Shown here piece by piece: positions 51,367-59,470 of a DNA stretch of 64,000 nucleotides. The notes under the pieces were generated by a model. The model saw only the letters and a list, made by a program, of their open reading frames with translations, was not told the origin of the DNA and made no database searches. The DNA comes from Kitasatospora sp. Root107 (lineage in GTDB: Bacteria; Actinomycetota; Actinomycetes; Streptomycetales; Streptomycetaceae): contig NZ_LMCT01000067.1 in assembly GCF_001424875.1 (NCBI RefSeq), forward strand, positions 113,656 through 177,655. The letters are read 5' to 3'. Position numbers and translations under genes: made by a program. How positions within the stretch are numbered: position 1 is the stretch's first letter; every line of letters begins with the position of its first letter.

Positions 51367-53073
51367 ATGACGCCGCCGATGCGCCGATGGTTCCTACTGC
51401 CCCTGCTGGCGGCCGCCGCTCTGGTGATGACCGCTGGGACGGCGTACGCCGACGACCCGCCGGCCGCCCAGGCGGCACCCGCTGCGCAGACCTTCGGCAT
51501 CCAGCCCGCGACCGCCACCGAGCCGGACGCCCGAGGCACATTCTCGTACGCGGCCACCCCCGGCGCGCTGCTCAAGGACCACGTCGCGGTCTGGAACTAC
51601 GGCGAGCAGCCGCTCACCGTACGGCTCTACCCGGCCGACGCCTTCAACACCGACAGCGGCGGCTACGACGTGCTGCCCGACGGCAAGCCCTCGACGCAGG
51701 CCGGGAGTTGGATCAAGGCCGCGGTCGACTCGGTCACCCTGCCCGGCCGCAGCCGCCAGATCGTCCCGTTCACCCTCGCCGTCCCGGCGCAGGCCTCGCC
51801 AGGCGACCACGCGGCCGGCATCGTGGTCGCGGTCCGGGCCGAGAGCAAGGACGCCAAGGGCAACGCGGTCACGGTCGACCAGCGGGTCGGCTCCCGGGTG
51901 AACATCCGGGTCTCCGGTGACCTGAAGGCCGAGCTCAAGGTGGAGAACGCCAAGGCGGTCTACCACCCGAGCGCCAACCCCCTGGACACCGGCCGGACCA
52001 CGGTCAGTTACACCGTCCGCAACACCGGCAACATCCGGCTCGGCGGCAAGCAGGCGGTCCGGATCACCAACGTGTTCGGTTCGATCGCCACCGGCAACGC
52101 CCCGGCCGATCTCCAGGAACTGCTGCCCGGCAACGCGGTCAACTACCGCTTCGACGTCTCCGGGGTCTACCCCACGCTGTGGGGCACCGCCGGGATCACC
52201 ATCGACCCGCTGCCGGTGGCCGGGGACAAGGACCCGAAGCTGGTCAGCGACGTCTCCAAGCACCGCTTCGCGCTGATCCCCTGGACCACGCTGGCGGCGC
52301 TGCTGCTGCTCGCCCTGCTGGCCGGCCGCTGGTGGCTGGCCCGGCGCCGCCGTCGCCCGCTCCCCGGAGCGGCCGCCAAGCCGCCGGTGCTGCCCGTCCC
52401 GGTGGCCGCCGCCGCGCTGCTGGCCGTCCTGGTGCTGTGTCAACTCCCGTACGCCCCTGGGGCATCAGCCGCAGAGCCGGTCGGCACGCTGTCCTTCGAC
52501 TACCCGAAGGGGCACGACGACGACTCGATCGACCTGCTCAGCTCCGGTCCGTGCCCGGACCCGGCCAACTATCTGGCGGTGCGGATCAACGGTGCCGGAT
52601 TCCCGGCCGAGGGCGCCCCGTTGACCGGGACGGTGGCCGCGTCGGTCTACCGGGTCGCACCCAACGGCGGCTTCGTCCTGCCGCTGGCCAACACCCTCAA
52701 GGTGGTGGCCACCCAGGCGGGTTCGGGCCCGCTCAAGGGTGACTACACCATTACCGCCAGCTGCCGGCACAAGGTCAAGCCCGTCTCGGTCAAGGACTTC
52801 ACCGCCGTACTCACCTTCACCGACCCGACCAACTGGACCACCGCTGCGGTGGCCCCCGCAGGCATGCTGCACCAGGCCGTCGCCGCCGACCCGGTGCCAA
52901 ACCCGGCCGCCGGTGCGGCTGGGTCCGCCGCCGCCCCGGCCGCCGACTCCGGGGTGCCGCTGTACACCTGGATCGCCGTCACCGCCGGGCTGCTGCTGGC
53001 AGGGTGGCTGGCCGTGCCGTACGTTCGCCGACTGCGGGCCGGCCGGACATCCGTCGAGGAGGCCGCCGAATGA
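51367..53073 (+). CDS. DUF916-like WxL-partner protein, membrane-anchored
   Basis: A 568-residue protein in ordered parts: a Sec signal (residues 1-28); a DUF916-like domain (about 40-300) with VAVWNYGEQPLTVRLYPADA and the SPGDHAAGIVV segment; a transmembrane helix (~310-330) followed by RRRRRP; a second hydrophobic stretch (~348-370); a ~120-residue domain homologous to the N-terminus of the previous protein (GTLSFDYPKGHDDD); and a final helix (~535-555). DUF916 proteins bind peptidoglycan and partner WxL proteins. Start uncertain: ATG 51367 or ATG 51379. Its stop overlaps the next start (ATGA). Confidence 0.7.
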   Translation: MTPPMRRWFLLPLLAAAALVMTAGTAYADDPPAAQAAPAAQTFGIQPATATEPDARGTFSYAATPGALLKDHVAVWNYGEQPLTVRLYPADAFNTDSGGYDVLPDGKPSTQAGSWIKAAVDSVTLPGRSRQIVPFTLAVPAQASPGDHAAGIVVAVRAESKDAKGNAVTVDQRVGSRVNIRVSGDLKAELKVENAKAVYHPSANPLDTGRTTVSYTVRNTGNIRLGGKQAVRITNVFGSIATGNAPADLQELLPGNAVNYRFDVSGVYPTLWGTAGITIDPLPVAGDKDPKLVSDVSKHRFALIPWTTLAALLLLALLAGRWWLARRRRRPLPGAAAKPPVLPVPVAAAALLAVLVLCQLPYAPGASAAEPVGTLSFDYPKGHDDDSIDLLSSGPCPDPANYLAVRINGAGFPAEGAPLTGTVAASVYRVAPNGGFVLPLANTLKVVATQAGSGPLKGDYTITASCRHKVKPVSVKDFTAVLTFTDPTNWTTAAVAPAGMLHQAVAADPVPNPAAGAAGSAAAPAADSGVPLYTWIAVTAGLLLAGWLAVPYVRRLRAGRTSVEEAAE

Positions 53074-54014
53074 CCGCCGTCATGACCGAGACCCCGGTCG
53101 GGCTCCGCACCGAACTGCCGGTGCCGCCGCCCGCCGCGCCCGCGGTCCCTCCGGCGCGCCGACTCCGGCCGGACGGCCCGCAGTTGGCCGGTGCGGCGCT
53201 GGCCATCCTGGCCGGGCTGCTGCTCGGCCTGCTGTTCGACTTCGGTCCGCTCGGCGGGCTGCGCCACCTGCGCGACCACCAGAGCGGCTACGCCGAGCTG
53301 CGGCTCTCGCTGGCCCAGGGCACCGCGCCGATCGGCCAGTTGGACGCCGACGGCAAGCCGGTCCGACCGGGCACCCCGGTGGCCCTGCTGGAGATCCCGC
53401 AGCTCGGCCTGCGCGAGGTGATCCGGGAGGGCAGCGCCGGTGAGGTGCTGGCGGCCGGGCCCGGTCACCGGCGGGACACCGCGATGCCGGGGCAGGCCGG
53501 GTCCAGCGTGCTGCTCGGCCGGCAGGCCGGGTTCGGCGGCCCGTTCGGCAGCATCGGCCAGCTGCGGGCGGGGGAGACCTTCACCGTCACCACCGGCCAG
53601 GGCCGGCACACCTTCCGGGTGGTCACCGTCCGCCGGGCGGGCGACCCGGTGCCGCCGGCGCTGAAGAAGGGCGCGGGCCGGGTGGTGCTGGTCACCGCCG
53701 ACGGTCCGCTGTACGCGCCGTCCGGCCTGCTGCTGGTGGACGCCGACCTGACCAGCGAGGTCCAGGAGGCGAACGCCAGGCCGCTCACCGCCGCCGCGCT
53801 GCCCGCAGCCGAGAAGGCGCTCGGCACCGAGGACGGCGCCTGGGTGCCGCTGGTGCTCTGGGGCGAGGCGCTGCTGCTGGCCGCCGTCGCGCTGGCGCTG
53901 GCCTGGTCGCGCTGGGGACGCCACCAGAGCTGGATCGTCGGGGTGCCCGTGCTGAGCGCGCTCGGCCTGGCGGTCGCCGACCAGGTCGCCCGCCTGCTGC
54001 CCAACCTGATCTGA
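53070..54014 (+). CDS. Sortase-fold membrane protein lacking catalytic residues
   Basis: A 314-residue protein with an N-terminal helix (~40-62), a sortase-like beta-barrel (about 75-225) and a C-terminal helix pair (~262-312). The sortase pattern is recognisable: LLEIPQLGLREVI, GPGHRRDTAMPGQAGSSVLL and FRVVTVRRAG. However, the catalytic His position (normally AGHRT) reads LLGRQAG, the active Cys (normally VTC) reads LVTADGP, and the trailing Arg is missing from YAPSGLLLV. It should be unable to transpeptidate. I infer a structural or binding scaffold in the envelope complex. It overlaps the upstream gene by 4 bases. Confidence 0.72.
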   Translation: MTAVMTETPVGLRTELPVPPPAAPAVPPARRLRPDGPQLAGAALAILAGLLLGLLFDFGPLGGLRHLRDHQSGYAELRLSLAQGTAPIGQLDADGKPVRPGTPVALLEIPQLGLREVIREGSAGEVLAAGPGHRRDTAMPGQAGSSVLLGRQAGFGGPFGSIGQLRAGETFTVTTGQGRHTFRVVTVRRAGDPVPPALKKGAGRVVLVTADGPLYAPSGLLLVDADLTSEVQEANARPLTAAALPAAEKALGTEDGAWVPLVLWGEALLLAAVALALAWSRWGRHQSWIVGVPVLSALGLAVADQVARLLPNLI

Positions 54015-54045
54015 CCATTCGTCACCCGAGAAAGGGGCCCGTACC

Positions 54046-54867
54046 GTGAGCCTCGACACCACGGCCGTCCTGCCGACCGTCCAGCAGAGCTCGGCGGGCA
54101 CCCTGGACGCCCGCGCGGTCTCGGCCTGGTTCGGCGACCGCAAGGTCCTCGAGCAGGTCTCGCTGCTGATGCCGGCCGGGCAGGTCACCGCGCTGATCGG
54201 CCCGTCCGGCTGTGGGAAGTCCACCTTCCTGCGGATCCTCAACCGGATGCACGAGCTGATCCCGAGCGCCGCGCTGGCCGGTGAGGTGCTGCTGGACGGT
54301 GCCGACATCTACGCTCCCGAGCGGCGGCTCACCACCGCCCGACGGGACATCGGAATGGTCTTCCAGAAGCCCAACCCCTTTCCGGCGATGTCGATCTACG
54401 ACAACGTGCTGGCCGGGCTCAAGCTCACCGGTGTGCGGGCCTCGCGGGCCGAGAAGGACCGCCTGGTCGAGGAGTGCCTGAGCAAGGCCGGCCTGTGGAA
54501 GGAGGTGCAGGACCGTCTCCGCCAGCCCGGCGGCGCGCTCTCCGGTGGCCAGCAGCAGCGGCTCTGCATCGCCCGCTCGCTGGCGGTCCGGCCCAAGATC
54601 CTGCTGATGGACGAGCCCTGCTCGGCCCTCGACCCGACCTCCACCCGCCGGATCGAGCAGACCATCCGCGAACTGGTGGCCGAGGTCACCATCGTGATCG
54701 TCACCCACAACATGCAGCAGGCCCAGCGGGTCTCCGACCAGTGCGCGTTCTTCCTGGCGGAGCAGGGCACCCCGGGCGGCATCGTGGAGCACGGTCCGAC
54801 CGACGCGATGTTCGGCTCCCCGGTGGACCAGCGCACCTCGGACTACGTGAACGGCCGGTTCGGGTAG
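54046..54867 (+). CDS. pstB: PstB-like ABC transporter ATPase
   Basis: A 273-residue ATPase energising the PstC/PstA-type channel. Walker A GPSGCGKST is near residue 48, the Q-loop VFQKPNPFPAMS is characteristic of PstB, the signature reads LSGGQQQR and Walker B ILLMDEPCSALDP. The switch His is in IVTHNM. GTG start at 54046, 32 bases after the sortase-like gene, with GAAAGGGG upstream. It ends the locus. Normal pst operons end with pstB-phoU; no phoU is present here. Confidence 0.9.
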   Translation: MSLDTTAVLPTVQQSSAGTLDARAVSAWFGDRKVLEQVSLLMPAGQVTALIGPSGCGKSTFLRILNRMHELIPSAALAGEVLLDGADIYAPERRLTTARRDIGMVFQKPNPFPAMSIYDNVLAGLKLTGVRASRAEKDRLVEECLSKAGLWKEVQDRLRQPGGALSGGQQQRLCIARSLAVRPKILLMDEPCSALDPTSTRRIEQTIRELVAEVTIVIVTHNMQQAQRVSDQCAFFLAEQGTPGGIVEHGPTDAMFGSPVDQRTSDYVNGRFG

Positions 54868-54920
54868 CCGTGGCTGAAAGGTGAGGTAGGACAGGCGAAA
54901 TCCGGCCATATGATCGCCTG

Positions 54921-56399
54921 ATGCAACGCGATCTCATCGACGGCGTCCCCGTCCTGTGGGCAGAGGCACCCGGTCCGCTCGAAGCCGTCCTGATCTTCGG
55001 CTGCGGGGCGAGCGACGAGACCTTCCGCACGCTGGGGGTGACCCACCTGGTGGAGCACCTGGCGATGAGTACGCTGCCCCGGCTGCACCACGACCACAAC
55101 GCCTCGGTGGATCTGAATCTGACCCAGTTCACCGCGACCGGCCGCCCGGAGCAGGTGGTCGAGTTCCTGGCCAAGGTCTGCGAGGCGCTCGGCGCGCTCC
55201 CGCTGGAGCGGATCGAGCGGGAGGCCGGGGTGCTGGCCGCCGAGAACGGTGCGGTGACCGACCCGACCACCGCCGAGCTGCTCTCCAGCCGCTTCGGCAC
55301 CCAGGGCCCCGGCCTGGCCTCCTTCCCCGGCCCGGGCCCCGACCGGATTCCGGTCGAGGCGGTGACCGAGCTCGCCGCGCGCTACTTCCACTCCGGCAAC
55401 GCGGCGCTGGTGCTGACCGGCCCGCCGCCCGCCGGGCTGCGGCTGCCGCTGCCGGCCGGTGAGCGGCCGGACCGCAGCGCCGCCCACCCGGCGCGGCAGG
55501 TCGGCCCGTCCTGGCAGCAGGCCGACGTCCCCGGCCCGGGCCTGGCGCTCTCCTGCGACCTGGACGACCCGGCCATGCACCTGGCGCTGAACCTGCTGCG
55601 GCAGCGGCTGACCGAGCTGGTCCGGCATCAGCACGGCCTCTCCTACGACGTGGGCGGCGACGTCGTGCACGCGGGGCCGGCCTGGGGCGAGCGGGTGATC
55701 TGCCTGGACGCCCGGGAGGGCCAGGAGCAGCGGGTGGCCGAACTGCTCTGGCAGGAGGCGGTCCGGCTGGCCACCGAGAACGCGACCGAGGCGGAGCTCG
55801 CCGAGGAGGTCGAGGGGGCCCGCGAGGTCTTCGAGGACCCGCGCTCGGTGGTCTACGAACTCGGCGAGGCAGCAGGGGAGTTCCTGCTCGGTGGGACCTA
55901 CCGGCCGGCCTCCGACCGGCTGGAGGCGATGCGCCGGGTGACCCCGGACGGGCTCCGGACGGCCTTCGCGGCCGCACTGCGCTCCGCCCTGCTGGTCGTA
56001 CCGCTGGACACCGAGGTCGCGCTGCGGCTGCCGGACGGCGCCGAGCTGACCCGCTACCGCTGCGCCGATGCGGCCGAACTTCCCCGCGGCGGGCAGGAGT
56101 TCCGGCCTTCGCTGAAGGACCGGCTGCGCTACGCGGCGGCCCGGAAGACCCGGCTGGTGGTCACCGACGAGGGCCTGTGGTCCAGCCAGTCCGACGGCTC
56201 CGTGCACCACCTGCCGTTCACCGACGTGGTCGGCGTGGAGCAGCGCGGCCCCGGCCGGATGGTGTTCGGCCGGGGCAACTGCTGGATGCCGGTCCTGCCC
56301 GATGTCTTCCAGGGCATCGCCCCGGCGGTCCGGGCGATCGACGCGGCCGTCCCGGCGGCGCTGCGCTACCCGGCCTCGGGCTTCAACTCCGAGGACTGA
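54921..56399 (+). CDS. M16-family peptidase-like protein
   Basis: A 492-residue protein with an inverzincin zinc motif THLVEH (HxxEH, residues 42-46) and a downstream EAGVLAAEN segment near residue 101-109 that could hold the third ligand. The remainder gives two M16-like domains (to about 360) and a ~120-residue C-terminal extension with a PH-like strand pattern (VVTDEGLWSSQSDG). It starts at ATG 54921, close to an upstream CATATGATC box. It is followed by a convergent decayed gene. Peptidase activity is likely but the substrate is unknown; it may process peptides or be part of envelope quality control. Confidence 0.75.
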   Translation: MQRDLIDGVPVLWAEAPGPLEAVLIFGCGASDETFRTLGVTHLVEHLAMSTLPRLHHDHNASVDLNLTQFTATGRPEQVVEFLAKVCEALGALPLERIEREAGVLAAENGAVTDPTTAELLSSRFGTQGPGLASFPGPGPDRIPVEAVTELAARYFHSGNAALVLTGPPPAGLRLPLPAGERPDRSAAHPARQVGPSWQQADVPGPGLALSCDLDDPAMHLALNLLRQRLTELVRHQHGLSYDVGGDVVHAGPAWGERVICLDAREGQEQRVAELLWQEAVRLATENATEAELAEEVEGAREVFEDPRSVVYELGEAAGEFLLGGTYRPASDRLEAMRRVTPDGLRTAFAAALRSALLVVPLDTEVALRLPDGAELTRYRCADAAELPRGGQEFRPSLKDRLRYAAARKTRLVVTDEGLWSSQSDGSVHHLPFTDVVGVEQRGPGRMVFGRGNCWMPVLPDVFQGIAPAVRAIDAAVPAALRYPASGFNSED

Positions 56400-56434
56400 C
56401 CGGCCCGTTCGGCCGGCGGCCCGGGTGCTCCGGT

Positions 56435-56738
56435 TCAGACCGCGAACGTACGGCAGCCGCCGGTCCGGGTCGGGGAGCAGCTCGGCGGTGCCGCGCAGCT
56501 CGACCGAGGAGTAGGGGTTGGCGAGGTCGTAGACCGAGACGCTGACCCGGGGGTCGCGGGCCAGGTTGCGGGCCTTCTGCCGGCCCGCGGTGGTGGAGAG
56601 CAGGACGGTGTCGCCCTCGCGCTTCAGCCACATCACCGAGGACTGCGGGCCGCCGTCCGGGTTCAGCGTGGTGACGGTGGCGAAGTTCCGGGCGTCCAGC
56701 AGGGCGCGGACCTCGGGGCCGAGCGTCGGCGTGCTCAT
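56435..56738 (-). pseudogene. Truncated PPOX-type oxidoreductase (frameshifted)
   Basis: Codons from ATG 56738 give a typical pyridoxamine-oxidase-like start (MSTPTLGPEVRALLDARN) with SSVMWLKREGDTVLLST and the family VELRGTAELLPDPDRR. After about residue 95 the expected last ~40 residues are missing, and this frame then runs on antisense through the whole M16 gene without stopping. One frame over, at 56435, a short RTFAV-stop tail looks like the real C-terminus. The simplest reading is an internal deletion with frame loss. The family uses FMN or F420. It has a plausible ribosome site (GAAGGAGCC), so a short product might still form. Confidence 0.7.
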
Positions 56739-56762
56739 CGTGGTGGCTCCTTCGGGTGGAGT

Positions 56763-58199
56763 TCAGACCAGGGCGTGGACGGGTGCGGGGGCGGCGGCCG
56801 GGGCGGGGCGGCGCAGCAGGGTGGCGGCCAGCAGGAAGGCCAGGACCAGCAGCCCGGTGCCGATCCCGAAGGCGAGCCGGAAGCCGTCGGTCAGGGCGGC
56901 CTGGGCTGACGCCCCGTCGGCCAGCAGGGCGTCGGTACGGCTGCCGGCCAGGGTGGCCAGCACGGCCACGCCGAGGGCGCCACCGACCTGCTGGGTGGTG
57001 TTGAAGAGGCCGGAGCTGACGCCCGCGTCCTCAGGGCTCGCGTCGGCCATGGCGAGCGAGGTGAGGGCGGAGATGGCCAGCCCGAAGCCGCCCGCGAGCA
57101 GCATGGTGGGGAGCAGGTGGACCGGGTAGGAGGCGTCCACCGGGAGCCGGGTGAGCAGGCCGATGGCGGCCACCAGTAGGGCCAACCCGCCGAGCAGCAC
57201 GGCCCGTTCGCCGAACCGGGCGTTCAGCCGGGCGGACAGGAGGAGTGAGACGGTGCCGATGGTCAGGGCGGCCGGGAGCATGGCGAACCCGGTGGCGGCG
57301 GCGCCGTAGCCGAGCACGTTCTGCAGGTAGAGCGCGATCAGCACCTGGAAGCCGAACAGCGCGGAGACCATCAGGACCTGCACCAGATTGGCCCCGGCGA
57401 CGGTGCGGGAGCGGAGCAGCCGCAGCGGCAGCAGCGGTTCGGCGGCCTGCCGCTGGCGGAGCACGAAGCCGGTGAGCAGCAGCACGGAGAGGCCGCCGAG
57501 CAGCAGTGCGCCCCAGCCTTGGCGGTCGATCGAGACGATGGCGTAGACACCGGTCATCAGCCCGGCGGTGACCAGGGCGGTGCCGGGCAGGTCGAGGCCC
57601 CGGAGCGAGCGGGCCGGGCCGTCGGCGGCCAGCACCCGGAGGGAGAGCAGGACGGCGACGAGGCCGATCGGCAGGTTGACGAAGAAGATCCAGTTCCAGC
57701 CGACCGCCTCAGTCAGCACCCCGCCGAGCACCTGCCCGATCGAGGCCCCGGCCGCGCCGACGAAGCTGAATGCGCCGATCGCCCGGCCGCGCTCGCCCGG
57801 CTCCGGGAAGAGCGTGACGATCATCCCGAGGCTGACTGCCGAGGCCATCGCCCCGCCGATGCCCTGCAGGAACCGGGCGCCGATCAGCAGTTCCTGACTG
57901 CCCGCCACCCCGCAGAGCAGCGAGGCCGCGGTGAAGATCACCAGCCCGGCGACGAACATCCGGCGCCGGCCGAGCAGGTCACCGAGCCGTCCGGCCAGCA
58001 GCAGGAGCCCGCCGAATGCGATCAGGTAGGCGTTCACCGTCCAGGTCAGGTTCTCCGGGGAGAAGGCCAGGTCGGCCTGGATGGCGGGCAGCGCCACCGT
58101 CACGATGCTGCCGTCCAGAATGATCATCAGCATCCCGGCGCAGAGCACGGCGAGTGCCAACCAGCGTGAGCGTTCGGTGGAGTGGGCGTGCGGGGTCAT
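56763..58199 (-). CDS. DHA2-type MFS drug exporter
   Basis: A 478-residue transporter with about 14 hydrophobic helices. The family motifs are LDGSIVTVALP in helix 1, GRLGDLLGRRRMFV between helices 2 and 3, and the motif-C-like GAAGASIGQVLGGVLTE in helix 5, all typical of EmrB/QacA drug:H+ antiporters. It is preceded on the same strand by a MarR repressor gene, with a 24-base palindrome between them, so it should be induced by a compound sensed by MarR. The start is ATG 58199. Confidence 0.93.
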   Translation of the reverse strand: MTPHAHSTERSRWLALAVLCAGMLMIILDGSIVTVALPAIQADLAFSPENLTWTVNAYLIAFGGLLLLAGRLGDLLGRRRMFVAGLVIFTAASLLCGVAGSQELLIGARFLQGIGGAMASAVSLGMIVTLFPEPGERGRAIGAFSFVGAAGASIGQVLGGVLTEAVGWNWIFFVNLPIGLVAVLLSLRVLAADGPARSLRGLDLPGTALVTAGLMTGVYAIVSIDRQGWGALLLGGLSVLLLTGFVLRQRQAAEPLLPLRLLRSRTVAGANLVQVLMVSALFGFQVLIALYLQNVLGYGAAATGFAMLPAALTIGTVSLLLSARLNARFGERAVLLGGLALLVAAIGLLTRLPVDASYPVHLLPTMLLAGGFGLAISALTSLAMADASPEDAGVSSGLFNTTQQVGGALGVAVLATLAGSRTDALLADGASAQAALTDGFRLAFGIGTGLLVLAFLLAATLLRRPAPAAAPAPVHALV

Positions 58200-58240
58200 G
58201 GGGTCCCTCCCGTTCGGTGGCTACGGGATGGAACATTATC

Positions 58241-58264
58241 AGATAGTCCCGTACGGGACTATCT
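58241..58264. promoter_or_regulatory. 24-bp perfect palindromic operator
   Basis: AGATAGTCCCGT (58241-58252) and its complement (58253-58264) are perfectly symmetric. The site lies between the marR stop (58274) and the MFS start (58199). A MarR dimer binding here would block a promoter for the MFS gene alone. Confidence 0.85.
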
Positions 58265-58273
58265 TTTCCAGGA

Positions 58274-58756
58274 CTATCCCCGCGCCCGTCGGGCCCGGCG
58301 GACCGGCCGGTCGCTCTCGACCGGCGTGGCGAGGTGTCCCTCCTGAAGGGCGGTCAGGGCGCGCAGCAATGCTGCTCCGTCCTCGCCGGGCAGGGCGTCC
58401 AGGGCGTCCTGGTGGACCCGGTCGACGATCTTCACTCCCTCGGTCACCGCCTTGGCGCCGCTCGGGGTGACCGAGATGATCCGGGCCCGCCGGTCGGTGC
58501 TGGACGGACGGCGCTCGGCCAGGCCGAGGCGTTCCAGCTCGTCGACAGTGACCACCATGGTGGTCTTGTCCAGGTCGGCGATCTCGGCCAGCTGGATCTG
58601 GGTCCGCTCCTGCTCCTGTGCGTGCAGGAGTACGCAGAAGCCGCGCGGGGTGATCTCGAGGCCGCTCTCGGCGAAGGCGGCCGACATCCGGGTCGCCAGT
58701 ACGTGACTGGTGTGGGCCAGTAGGCCGGACAGGTCCAAAACGGTGCGGGTGGTCAT
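58274..58756 (-). CDS. MarR-family transcriptional regulator
   Basis: A 160-residue winged-helix repressor. Helices with LAEIADLDKTTMVVTVDELERLG form the DNA-reading unit (about residues 58-80), and the wing carries SSTDRRARI. The C-terminal tail is basic (RPVRRARRARG). It lies upstream of the DHA2 exporter gene, which has its own palindrome. This pairing is a standard drug-sensing arrangement. The ligand is unknown. Confidence 0.92.
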   Translation of the reverse strand: MTTRTVLDLSGLLAHTSHVLATRMSAAFAESGLEITPRGFCVLLHAQEQERTQIQLAEIADLDKTTMVVTVDELERLGLAERRPSSTDRRARIISVTPSGAKAVTEGVKIVDRVHQDALDALPGEDGAALLRALTALQEGHLATPVESDRPVRRARRARG

Positions 58757-58804
58757 GCCTGCAGTCTACAAACTGCGGCAAGCTCCGGATTATCCGGAAG
58801 CGGA

Positions 58805-59089
58805 CTACTGGTGCGGATGCAGCCCCACGCCCTCGCGCAGCACCAGGGAGACCAGCTCGTGCTGCGAGTCGGTGAGTCGGGGGTCGGCGCAGTACACCGT
58901 CCGCCCGTCCACGGTGATCGCATAGTGGAAGCCGTCCGGCACCCCGTACGAGGGCGCGCGCAGCCCGCCCGCCACCGCCTCTCTGGCCAGCGCGTGCACA
59001 TGGGGCGCGTCGGTCCGTTCGGTGGTGTCCAGCTCGGCTCGGAGGGGGTGGCCGGCCAGGCCGCCGGTCCGGGTCACCTGGATACGCAT
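58805..59089 (-). CDS. Emfourin-like protease inhibitor
   Basis: A 94-residue protein beginning MRIQVTRTGGLAG, with PSYGVPDGFHYAITVDGRTV and a closing VLREGV segment. These match emfourin/protealysin-inhibitor proteins, which are cytoplasmic inhibitors of M4 metallopeptidases. ATG 59089 is chosen because the family starts at that residue; the frame extends upstream without family similarity. No M4 protease gene is adjacent, which is unusual, since emfourin genes normally pair with their protease. It is divergent from the leuA leader. Confidence 0.65.
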   Translation of the reverse strand: MRIQVTRTGGLAGHPLRAELDTTERTDAPHVHALAREAVAGGLRAPSYGVPDGFHYAITVDGRTVYCADPRLTDSQHELVSLVLREGVGLHPHQ

Positions 59090-59285
59090 GGTTGCCAGTG
59101 TGCTACGCACCGCCGTCGGCGCGCTGCCGATTTTCGTGAAAATGCGGTGCGGAGTCGGCGGGGCTCCGGAATGGGGGGAGCGACGGTGGGCTGATGGAGC
59201 GTCAGTTCGACCCCGTCTCACAGGGTGGAATGGTGGCGAGGCTCACTGTGAGGACGGAGGGGCCTGGGTTACGCTGGGACACATC

Positions 59286-59333
59286 ATGCGTTACGGGCTG
59301 CTTCTTCTTAGCTGCCGCGGCGAGGGCCTGTAG
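59286..59333 (+). CDS. leuA leader peptide
   Basis: ATG at 59286 to TAG at 59331-59333 encodes MRYGLLLLSCRGEGL (15 residues) with four consecutive leucines. It lies 137 bases before leuA. Such a leucine-rich leader is expected for ribosome-mediated attenuation of leucine biosynthesis: starved ribosomes stall at the Leu run and change the downstream RNA fold. A hairpin, ACCCGCA-CCGA-TGCGGGT (59376-59393), is in the spacer. Confidence 0.75.
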   Translation: MRYGLLLLSCRGEGL

Positions 59334-59470
59334 ACCACTGAAGGCCGGCTCCCTCTCCGCGGGGGACTGTGCTGCACCCGCACCGATGCGGGTCAGTAGT
59401 CGGCCGAGTCGGGTGTCCATTCACCCCGACCAAGCCCGCATATCGAGTTCGGAAGCCGAGAGTCTCCTCC
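59334..59470 (+). promoter_or_regulatory. leuA attenuator region
   Basis: This 137-base untranslated spacer between the leader stop and leuA has a perfect 7-bp hairpin (59376-59393) and further GC-rich complementary stretches around CCCTCTCCGCGGGGGAC and CGGCCGAGTCGGG. It fits an attenuator controlled by translation of the leader peptide. The exact alternative structures need folding. Confidence 0.5.

Noticed and set aside
54843..56738. A 631-codon fusion of the PPOX gene with antisense M16 sequence
   Set aside because: The similarity stops at about residue 95 and the rest is antisense; a frameshifted pseudogene explains it better.
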